Positions 29,601 to 35,311 of a stretch of DNA of 64,000 nucleotides are shown one piece after another. The position numbers were made by a program, and so were the translations under genes. Source of the DNA: Emticicia aquatilis (GTDB lineage: Bacteria; Bacteroidota; Bacteroidia; Cytophagales; Spirosomataceae); assembly GCF_014644295.1 (NCBI RefSeq), contig NZ_BMKK01000011.1, forward strand, positions 1 through 64,000, read 5' to 3'. The first letter of the stretch is position 1; every line of letters begins with the position of its first letter. The notes below the pieces were generated by a model. That model had not been told where the DNA came from, searched no databases, and saw nothing but the letters and a program-made list of their open reading frames with translations.

Positions 29601-29864
29601 TTTATACAAAGTGAGCGAGAGTTTATGTGCAGATTTAGAATCTATTTCTTCTCCATCAAGCCAACGCATCATTTCTTTATGCAAATCGGGTGAAGCTACG
29701 TAAATAGCTTCCTGATATGCTTGATTGGCATATAATTGTTTTATGTTTTGCTGAAAGGCAAACTCGTTTTGGTCATTAAGTTGATTATTAAAATCAAGTA
29801 AATCTTCGACCGAAAAGCGAGGGCGTCGGATAACATAAAAATCATGTGATGAGAAGTTTTCCAT
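26700..29864 (-). CDS. lanB: Full-length class I lanthipeptide dehydratase LanB (copy 1)
   Basis: The 1,054 residues hold both halves of a class I dehydratase. The N-terminal glutamylation domain (about 1-700) contains RCTPYGLFAGC and the block LPEARIGNILLRPQLRAYEIP. The C-terminal glutamate-elimination (SpaB_C/thiopeptide-type) domain starts near 768 (SEWLYIKIYTG, FFIRYRDTDEHIRIRFY, DTYQREIERYG). LanB enzymes use Glu-tRNA to dehydrate Ser/Thr in the core (family knowledge). It is unsplit, unlike the separate halves reported for the pinensin pathway. It lies downstream of six Cys-rich precursors and upstream of the protease, and is clearly paralogous to the LanB at 40488. Confidence 0.95.
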   Translation of the reverse strand: MENFSSHDFYVIRRPRFSVEDLLDFNNQLNDQNEFAFQQNIKQLYANQAYQEAIYVASPDLHKEMMRWLDGEEIDSKSAHKLSLTLYKYLCRMHVRCTPYGLFAGCLTGEIRNENTNLNFDSKHSIYKHSRLDMNYVSELVQYLLQKPEIRNQLTFFPNNSLYRIANQYRYSECRLRNKTRDYVLSSIKSTPYIELVLTIAKKGATIETIVENLLKLEDIEKTEAQEFIDELISSQVLMSELEPTVTGEEFFLVLIAKLQKLNHTEEIIQNLILIKENLENQDSNIEKYRNIEQVLKQNFTKTSAKDLIQVDLFYKTTQNILNKKVVDKVSQDLRTILPYSILGVNPDLNTFKRRFYDRYEEKEVPLVLALDNDLGIGYGSAQGSRSDNTPLIEGLMINGRKTTDKTTAWGKLQQFKHKKFQEAIHNNETVVKLTPKDLENIDKLDKTPIIDSFFLMGSLYADSVQSIDNNDFKFSLNSYYGPSAANILGRFCHGDTILAEKVKSLLTIEESFHEDVIYAEVVHLPEARIGNILLRPQLRAYEIPYLGNSSVDLEHQISIDDLMISVRAGEIILKSKRLNKRVFPRLSTAHNFHIGLPVYRFLCDLQGELGRTFIDWDWGTMFSKEPFHPRIEFGNIILSKAKWFIRKSEIPPLPNNNIKEYFEQLCLKMNIPRYVLLSEGDNELLLDMSFQPSLSVLLEKLKKRNLITLTEFLGTPNNCFLEENGRKITNELVIPFSKEQKINSVSKQLLRNQLVRSPQRTFVPGSEWLYIKIYTGTKANDTVLSEVIKPLAEELIDIKAITKWFFIRYRDTDEHIRIRFYNDSNKDFWKYVLGELEKKLQPYIENEIVSRVQIDTYQREIERYGKLTMELSEDVFFYDSVAVVNFIDMLSGDEGEYYRWLFALRGVDTFLDAFGYSLTQKYELLQERKHSFFMEFGGGDDLQVQLNNKYRSQSSNIEAILNPVNKNEELTEAIEVFDYRTQQLSVIATKLSKINEDYPSSFKVEELMPSYLHMFLNRLFLSNQRLHELVIYHYLEKYYKSQLARQKKNITVS

Positions 29865-29916
29865 ATTCTTTAATAATTGAGTATTTGGAAATTTGTAAAA
29901 GAACGTTTAACTTTAC

Positions 29917-29934
29917 TTTGCTTGAATTTTAAAG
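29917..29934 (-). repeat. Orphan copy of the precursor 5'-leader sequence
   Basis: TTTGCTTGAATTTTAAAG (plus strand) also occurs right before two precursor genes, at 30316-30333 (TTTGCTTGAATTTTAGAA) and 31820-31837. Here no precursor follows, only lanB 53 bp further. It may be a decayed precursor leader or a shared mRNA signal. Confidence 0.6.
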
Positions 29935-29967
29935 TAAATCGCTCAAGAAATTGGGTGTTACTTATTT

Positions 29968-30002
29968 ATGGCTTTTCATAACAGGGAAAGCCATATTTTT
30001 TT
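29968..30002. terminator. Second hairpin between precursors and lanB
   Basis: ATGGCTTT (29968-29975) pairs with AAAGCCAT (29987-29994). The T-run (29995-30002) follows on the plus strand, so it is not a standard terminator for the minus-strand operon; it may act in mRNA processing. Confidence 0.45.
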
Positions 30003-30057
30003 ACCTAAAACATTAAGTCGTGTAAGGTTTTGAGGTTGTATGTATCGAAAATTTGGT

Positions 30058-30087
30058 AAAAGGCAGCAAGGCTTTTTACTGCCTTTT
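30058..30087 (-). terminator. Attenuator-like hairpin after the last precursor gene
   Basis: AAAAGGCAG and CTGCCTTTT pair (30058-30066, 30079-30087), 8 bp past the last precursor stop on the minus strand. A partial terminator here would give more precursor mRNA than lanB mRNA, a common layout in bacteriocin operons. The following bases are only moderately T-rich. Confidence 0.6.
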
Positions 30088-30094
30088 GGGTAAT

Positions 30095-30310
30095 TCAGCA
30101 AGAACCTTTGCAGCAAGAAGCATCTCCCACCAATAGTCCGTCGGCTTCTTCTTTGAGATTATTGACTTCGTTGTGTTTGGTCATACATCCGCAGGTGTCA
30201 ACATTAGTGCCACCTCCTCCGAGTATTTCTTCTGCTTGCTCATTACTTAAACGTGCAACGGTCTCTTTGTCTAAAGAGAGTTTTCGTCCGATTGTTACTT
30301 TCTTTTTCAT
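30095..30310 (-). CDS. Class I lanthipeptide precursor A1 (71 aa)
   Basis: The leader MKKKVTIGRKLSLDKETV holds the K-L-S-L-D-K-x-T-[VI] motif common to all precursors here. A Gly4 stretch at 31-34 provides the double-glycine cut site. The candidate core has Cys40 and Cys42 (DTCGC), an acidic variable middle (KEEADG), then Cys66, Cys67 and Cys71 (ASCCKGSC). It is the last of six tandem paralogues, next to the attenuator-like hairpin, and has the AAAATTCAAGCAAA leader sequence before its start. Confidence 0.85.
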   Translation of the reverse strand: MKKKVTIGRKLSLDKETVARLSNEQAEEILGGGGTNVDTCGCMTKHNEVNNLKEEADGLLVGDASCCKGSC

Positions 30311-30436
30311 TGTTTTGCTTGAATTTTAGAATTGAAAATGTACTGATTAAATGCTTTGAAAACGTGGTTTTTACTGACCATTAATGAGTTAAGTTGTGAT
30401 GGATTAGTTGAGTTACTTATCATTTAATACCTTATT

Positions 30437-30655
30437 TTAGCACGAACCCTTACAGCACGAGTCAACTGCTAAGAGTACTTCTTCGTTGTTTTCCTGAAAG
30501 TTTACGGTTGGGATTTCGTATTTGGTTTGGCAGCCACAAGAATTATTGTTAGTCCCCATTCCACCCAGCACATCGCCAGTTTGTTCAGAGCTTAATCGAG
30601 AAACAGTATCTTTATCTAAAGAAAGTTTTCGTCCGAGGTTTACTTTTTTCTTCAT
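30437..30655 (-). CDS. Class I lanthipeptide precursor A2 (72 aa)
   Basis: The leader is MKKKVNLGRKLSLDKDTV, with a Gly-Gly site at 31-32 (DVLGGMG). Candidate core cysteines are at 40, 42, 67, 68 and 72 (NSCGC and DSCCKGSC). The middle part (TKYEIPTVNFQENNEE) is unlike A1 although the ends are near-identical, so variation is confined between the Cys pairs. Confidence 0.85.
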   Translation of the reverse strand: MKKKVNLGRKLSLDKDTVSRLSSEQTGDVLGGMGTNNNSCGCQTKYEIPTVNFQENNEEVLLAVDSCCKGSC

Positions 30656-30707
30656 TGTGATGTTGGAGTTTAGCGTTTTGGAAAGTTTTTATTTAAACAA
30701 GTACTAA

Positions 30708-30926
30708 TCAGCAAGAACCCTTACAGCAAGAGCGTGCAGCAGCAGTTATGACATCTTCTTCTTTTGCAGCTTCTGCATTTTTCGACATACAAGCACAAGA
30801 GTTTTCAGATACACCGACATCCGTAATGGCTCCACCTTGTAAATTGCTTTTTTGTTCTTCGCTGAGATTCGCAATCGTTTCTTTATCGAGAGAGAGTTTC
30901 TTCGCTGTTGTTATCTTCTTTTTCAT
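30708..30926 (-). CDS. Class I lanthipeptide precursor A3 (72 aa)
   Basis: The leader MKKKITTAKKLSLDKETI is identical to that of A4, and Gly-Gly at 31-32 (LQGGAI) is the cut site. Cysteines lie at 44, 46, 67, 68 and 72 (ENSCAC and RSCCKGSC). The predicted core has seven Ser/Thr and five Cys, enough for several thioether rings. A GCAGAG/CTCTGC hairpin (30970-30996) separates it from A4. Confidence 0.85.
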   Translation of the reverse strand: MKKKITTAKKLSLDKETIANLSEEQKSNLQGGAITDVGVSENSCACMSKNAEAAKEEDVITAAARSCCKGSC

Positions 30927-31005
30927 TTTCTTAGATTTTGAGAGTTATAGATTTTGTAATCAAACGTAAGCAGAGAAGATGGTTAGTCTCCTCTGCCTTG
31001 AGTTA

Positions 31006-31236
31006 TTAGCAAGAGCCTTTGCAGCATGAACGTGCAGCTGCCGTTACGATTTCTTCTTCTTCTCTGGCCGCAGCTGCTTCAGCCTTATTAGACATACAAC
31101 CACAAGAGTTTTCCGAAACATTAATCGTATCAATGATTGCCCCTCCTTGAAGATTGTTTTTTTGTTCTTCGCTGAGATTAGCAATCGTCTCTTTATCAAG
31201 AGATAGCTTTTTTGCTGTTGTTATTTTCTTTTTCAT
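31006..31236 (-). CDS. Class I lanthipeptide precursor A4 (76 aa)
   Basis: This is the closest relative of A3: same leader, Gly-Gly at 31-32, core start AIIDTINVSENSCGC and end RSCCKGSC (Cys45, 47, 71, 72, 76). It is longer by an Ala/Glu-rich insertion (AEAAAAREEEE) in the middle. A recent tandem duplication with A3 is the simple explanation. Confidence 0.85.
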   Translation of the reverse strand: MKKKITTAKKLSLDKETIANLSEEQKNNLQGGAIIDTINVSENSCGCMSNKAEAAAAREEEEIVTAAARSCCKGSC

Positions 31237-31264
31237 TTGTTTAAAATTGAATACGTTGAATAAA

Positions 31265-31480
31265 TTAGGCCAATAGTTGATTATTTCGGCAAGAATCCTC
31301 GCAGCAACTGCCTCCAGCTAATAGATAGGCTGCATCTTCACCTCTATTAAATTCTGTTTTACATTGGCACGTATTTGTTTTTTCGGTTGCACCACCGCCA
31401 ATTAGACTTGCTTGCTCGTCAGATAGGCGTGAAATTGTTTCTTTATCAAGAGACAATTTGTTTGTAACTTTCTTTTTCAT
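31265..31480 (-). CDS. Class I lanthipeptide precursor A5 (71 aa)
   Basis: The leader is slightly shorter (MKKKVTNKLSLDKETI), with a Gly3 cut site at 28-30. Cysteines lie at 38, 40, 59, 60 and 64 (NTCQC, GSCCEDSC), followed by a C-terminal tail of seven residues (RNNQLLA). The tail and the SCCEDSC variant are shared with A6, so A5/A6 form one subgroup and A1-A4 (SCCKGSC, no tail) another. Confidence 0.85.
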   Translation of the reverse strand: MKKKVTNKLSLDKETISRLSDEQASLIGGGATEKTNTCQCKTEFNRGEDAAYLLAGGSCCEDSCRNNQLLA

Positions 31481-31588
31481 GCTTTTTTAAAAGTTTAATT
31501 AAAAGGTTTAGCCTATCTACATATTCTTGGTTAAACTTTAAGTCAATCCAAAATCTTACGGAGGCTTTCTTTTGCTAAGGTTAGAGAA

Positions 31589-31819
31589 TTATTGAGCAGC
31601 TACTGCGACAGCACGGCAAGAATCTTCACAACAAGATTTTGCAGCAATATTTGCTAAATCTTCGTCATCTTGTCGGTGAGTTGACATACATCCACAGCTA
31701 CCTTTCGATACATCAATCGTGATAGCACCACCTTGTAATTGTTGAGCCTCATCGCCTAAGCGTGCAACTGTTTCTTTGTCGAAAGAGAGTTTCTTTCCTG
31801 TTGTTACTTTCTTTTTCAT
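31589..31819 (-). CDS. Class I lanthipeptide precursor A6 (76 aa)
   Basis: This is the first precursor in transcription order. The leader MKKKVTTGKKLSFDKETV varies the motif by one residue (KLSFDK). Gly-Gly is at 30-31 (LQGGAI). Cysteines lie at 42, 44, 63, 64 and 68 (GSCGC, KSCCEDSC), with an eight-residue Ala/Val-rich tail (RAVAVAAQ). The AAAATTCAAGCAAA leader sequence stands directly before the ATG. A hairpin (31865-31887, CAGGTTTT/AAAACCTG) lies between it and the oxidoreductase gene. Confidence 0.85.
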   Translation of the reverse strand: MKKKVTTGKKLSFDKETVARLGDEAQQLQGGAITIDVSKGSCGCMSTHRQDDEDLANIAAKSCCEDSCRAVAVAAQ

Positions 31820-31904
31820 TTTGCTTGAATTTTAAAGAATTGTAAAAAATTGATTTATAAACCGCAGGTTTTCCCGGTAAAAACCTGAAAGTTCCGTGAG
31901 GATA

Positions 31905-32825
31905 TTATGCCGTTAGCCCAAAGACATCACTAATTTTTTCAATCGAGAGCATACGGTCTTTTACTTCTCCTGCCAGATTCATGAAGATAATTTCATCAAT
32001 GCCATAGAGTTCGCTGTAATGGCTTATCGTGTCATGAAATTTGTTTGGAGAGCCAATTAGTTTTGGGTCGAAATCATTTTTAAATAAGTTATTGGCTTTA
32101 CTTATTTTTCGAGGGTTCGTATGGCAATATCCCGATACAGCCATACTAATTTTAGGGTTTTTGCCATTTTTATTTCTATAATTTTCTCTGAATGCTTCAA
32201 GTTTCTCTCGATTGGGCGAAATGTCTGCATTCATGTGAAAAATAGAGCGACAAAAGTTAGTCTGATTATCAATAACCCGCCCTAAGCTTTCATAAGAGGC
32301 ACTTAATGACCAAATTTCGGGTGTTTTTCCTTTGAAGGGAGGAATTACTACACCTATGCCATTTTCCATTAATTCTACTTCATCAACTGTCAAGAAGTGT
32401 ATTAATTCTTTGAATTTTCGGTTGAAAATTGTTGATAAATCTTCATCAATTTTACCAATAGTATATTCTACCGCTCGACTTCCTGGACGACCATTGGCAA
32501 GCCCTAAGTCGATTCTTCCAGGGAAAAGATTGGCTAAAAGCTTAAAATCGCATGCTGTATGAAATGGGTTATGGATACTAAGTAATATGCCTGCTGTACC
32601 AACATTAATACGTTCGGTCATGCCTGCAATGATTGGGATGAGCATTTTTGGTGAGTTCCAAGCGTGACGTTGGTAAGAAAAATAATGCTCCGCCAACCAA
32701 ATTCGACTATACCCGAGTTGGTCGGCTCCTACCGAATAATCAATAAGGTCAGTAATGATGCGAAGGGCAGAGGTTCTACCACTTTGCTGTCCGAAATCAA
32801 GTAGCCCTAATTGTATCTTTTTCAT
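31905..32825 (-). CDS. Luciferase-like (LLM) flavin-dependent oxidoreductase
   Basis: This 306-residue protein starts at MKKIQLGLLDFG (ATG 32825); a longer in-frame start would overlap the upstream lanC gene. Features are those of LLM-class enzymes: a TIM-barrel N-terminus with IWLAEHYFS, a flavin-binding strand VGTAGILLS, and PGRIDLGLANGRPG. It lies between the LanC genes and the precursors. Some LLM or F420/FMN enzymes in lanthipeptide clusters reduce dehydroamino acids to D-amino acids (LanJC type); oxidation of the peptide is the other option. Which one applies here is inference. Confidence 0.85.
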   Translation of the reverse strand: MKKIQLGLLDFGQQSGRTSALRIITDLIDYSVGADQLGYSRIWLAEHYFSYQRHAWNSPKMLIPIIAGMTERINVGTAGILLSIHNPFHTACDFKLLANLFPGRIDLGLANGRPGSRAVEYTIGKIDEDLSTIFNRKFKELIHFLTVDEVELMENGIGVVIPPFKGKTPEIWSLSASYESLGRVIDNQTNFCRSIFHMNADISPNREKLEAFRENYRNKNGKNPKISMAVSGYCHTNPRKISKANNLFKNDFDPKLIGSPNKFHDTISHYSELYGIDEIIFMNLAGEVKDRMLSIEKISDVFGLTA

Positions 32826-32838
32826 AGTCTTTAGAGAA

Positions 32839-34047
32839 TTAAGAAAGTAGAAACATCTTGTCCCAGTGATAGTTGAGGTCATATTTTTCGGTTTGCAATA
32901 CGAGATTCACACCTATAAAACCTTCGAGTATATCAGCACAGAGTTTATCCGTATGTTCACCATCTAATTCTTTTTTTAGCCGAAAGATTGTTTGGTCGAG
33001 CCAATATTCTGATGCTAACTTGTAGTTATAATTATCAGTAAGCTGGTAGATTTTCCTGAATAAATAGACCAAACCTGATGTCCCATGACAGAATTGAGAG
33101 GCATTAATCCAAGTATTATCAAAAACTTTTCTTTGTATAACTACTTCTCCAATTTCATCGGCTACTGTTGTCCAATCTGGGTTATTGAAGAGCTTACCCA
33201 TTGAATATAAATAAAACATTTGACTCAAATCTCCGTAACACCAACCGAGTCTGCCTCCGTATTCTTTGAAGTTATCGGGGTGGTTCCACGGAAGTTCTTC
33301 ATCGGTTGAAAGCGGGAGAAAAGAATACTTTTGTTTGTTAAAATCAGGAGCATTTTTAAATGAAAGCATATAACGAGTGCCTTCATAAATCATTTCCCTG
33401 CAAAGGTCTTGAGCAATTCCATGTTCGTAGATTTTTGATAATACCATCAAAATACCACTTAGGCCATGGGCATATCCAAAATTAAATTTTTGATGTGATT
33501 GAAACTTTTCAAGATGCTTGTTCAAAAATCGTATTCCTTTCTCATCTTTTATAGCTTTTTCATATAATGCTTTAACGAGTGTGGTCAGATACTCAACCGT
33601 AGTAGGGTTGTTATTTACTCGTTGGCATAAATAATACATCGAACCTATTGCTCCATGGAGTGGGTCTGGGTTGTCTTCACTGATATGTTTGGCGGCTCCC
33701 TCAAAGGCAATTTTATCAAATTCTAAAAGTAAATCTTCAAAGTCATTATCCATGATTTCGTCTTCAACTGCCAAACTTAATACTAATCCCAACCCCGAAC
33801 CTCCAAATGATAATGGAGATTTGAACGTATAAACCGATTGGCTATTTTTCAATTCATTGAAGATAGTCATCAGTAAATCGCTTGCTTTTTCGGCCCATAC
33901 ATCATCATTCGTGTAGCGATAAATATAAAAATAGTAAGCTAAAAGGCCTGTATTTCCATTATAAAGGCTATTAACATTTAGTTTTTCGGGTAAAATGTTA
34001 TTTACTTTATCAAATAAGAAATCAATATCGTTTTCGATGGCAACCAT
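32839..34047 (-). CDS. lanC: LanC-like lanthipeptide cyclase with intact zinc site
   Basis: This 402-residue alpha/alpha-barrel protein has the GXXG-type helical repeats of LanC (YGHGLSG-like FGYAHGLSGILM, LHGAIGSMYYL). The zinc ligands are in place: Cys in GWCYGDLS and Cys-His in FCHGTSGLVYLF. LanC enzymes add Cys thiols to dehydrated Ser/Thr to close the thioether rings (family knowledge). It should be the active cyclase for the precursors. It ends 13 bp before the oxidoreductase start. Confidence 0.93.
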   Translation of the reverse strand: MVAIENDIDFLFDKVNNILPEKLNVNSLYNGNTGLLAYYFYIYRYTNDDVWAEKASDLLMTIFNELKNSQSVYTFKSPLSFGGSGLGLVLSLAVEDEIMDNDFEDLLLEFDKIAFEGAAKHISEDNPDPLHGAIGSMYYLCQRVNNNPTTVEYLTTLVKALYEKAIKDEKGIRFLNKHLEKFQSHQKFNFGYAHGLSGILMVLSKIYEHGIAQDLCREMIYEGTRYMLSFKNAPDFNKQKYSFLPLSTDEELPWNHPDNFKEYGGRLGWCYGDLSQMFYLYSMGKLFNNPDWTTVADEIGEVVIQRKVFDNTWINASQFCHGTSGLVYLFRKIYQLTDNYNYKLASEYWLDQTIFRLKKELDGEHTDKLCADILEGFIGVNLVLQTEKYDLNYHWDKMFLLS

Positions 34048-34084
34048 GATTATTTAGAATTTTGAAAGCGTTAGAAATGTTTTC

Positions 34085-35296
34085 TTAATAAAGCCAAATT
34101 AGTTTATCAAATATTGCACTTCGGTCTATTGACTGCATCAACGTTGTGCCTATACCAGCAATGCCTTCCATAAATGAGTAATTTGTATGAGCGAAATGCT
34201 GATTAAAGAAGCCCTCAAAACCAAGATTCGATTGATGTTTGGATGTTTTTTTTTGATAGTTGATAATAGAATTATACCATTCATTGGCACTATCATCAAA
34301 GATTGAGTTATCTGTTAGTCGATACATTTTATCATAAATGAGAGCTACCCCAGACGCACCATAAAGTATGCCTGCATCTCTGATACCGTTGGCCTCGACT
34401 GTTTTTCGAGTTGTGGTTTGTATCATTAAAGCCTCTGCATGTTTTTTTTGAACTTCATCTTTCAGTACCATTCCTGCTCGGTATAAAGCGTAGATAACAC
34501 CCATATCGCCATAACAAAGTCCTAACCGTCCCTTGTCGGCTTCGCCAACTATGTCAGGAAAGAAGCAGCCCTTCAACTCCACCGATTGTTGGTGTGATTG
34601 TATATAATTTACAGCTCCAACTATTAGTTTTTGACAAGTATCTATCTCAATGTCTTTTTCTATGGCAGAACACAAAAAGACTATAATGGCAGCCAAACCA
34701 TGCGATAGCCCCAGGTAAATGCGGTCATCATCAAATAGTTTTGATTTCCAATAAAGCCCATTATTGTTGTCAGAAACTGCCAGTTTTTCTAACTGTTTAA
34801 TAATAACGCTAATATTTATACGTTGAACTTCTCCCGAACGATGTAAGAAATAATGCCCCGATAATAAACCACCAGTGTAAGGGTCAAAGTCGCCCCTCGA
34901 AAGCCTATTATTTGCAAAAGCAGCAAAATAGCTATCTGTGTATCCAATGATTTCGCTATTGTCAAATTCACACCAATCTTGAGTCTGTGCATACTCCAAG
35001 AACATACCTAATTCGGCGAAGTCTTTACCCAGTTTTTCATTCTTAATCATATTTGAGTTGAGCCTTGTTAGACTATCCTCAATAAATGATTCGGCGATTT
35101 GGGCAAAAACTGGTTCATCCTTAAACTTTGCGTAATTATAAAAAAATACGGCACTCCCTAATAAACCCTTGGTATAACCAAAATTGCTCAGTATTTCTCT
35201 TTCATTTTGTAAAACATCGGCAATCTGGTCAATCAAAAGCAGTTTTTCGGACTGTGATTGAGTGCTTATCGGCGTGTGTTGTTTAACGGTTAGCAT
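34085..35296 (-). CDS. LanC-like protein lacking the Cys-His zinc ligands
   Basis: This 403-residue protein is homologous to the neighbouring LanC in size and helical repeats (GLSHGLAAIIVFL, GLLSGHYFLH). The first ligand motif is kept (GLCYGDMGVIY), but where LanC has Cys-His-Gly this protein reads ILYGASG (codons at 34371-34376 encode Leu-Tyr). With one of three ligands left it probably cannot bind zinc. It may be a scaffold, leader-binding subunit or immunity-like partner rather than a cyclase. The frame is intact, so it is not a pseudogene. Confidence 0.88.
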   Translation of the reverse strand: MLTVKQHTPISTQSQSEKLLLIDQIADVLQNEREILSNFGYTKGLLGSAVFFYNYAKFKDEPVFAQIAESFIEDSLTRLNSNMIKNEKLGKDFAELGMFLEYAQTQDWCEFDNSEIIGYTDSYFAAFANNRLSRGDFDPYTGGLLSGHYFLHRSGEVQRINISVIIKQLEKLAVSDNNNGLYWKSKLFDDDRIYLGLSHGLAAIIVFLCSAIEKDIEIDTCQKLIVGAVNYIQSHQQSVELKGCFFPDIVGEADKGRLGLCYGDMGVIYALYRAGMVLKDEVQKKHAEALMIQTTTRKTVEANGIRDAGILYGASGVALIYDKMYRLTDNSIFDDSANEWYNSIINYQKKTSKHQSNLGFEGFFNQHFAHTNYSFMEGIAGIGTTLMQSIDRSAIFDKLIWLY

Positions 35297-35311
35297 ATTC
35301 TTAGAGATTGC

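Noticed and set aside
30108-30969. Small plus-strand frames opposite the precursor genes
   Set aside because: They are complements of the conserved leader region and repeat only because the precursors do.
32826-32882. N-terminal extension of the LLM oxidoreductase
   Set aside because: It overlaps the upstream lanC and does not look like the family; MKKIQLGLLDFG is the natural start.
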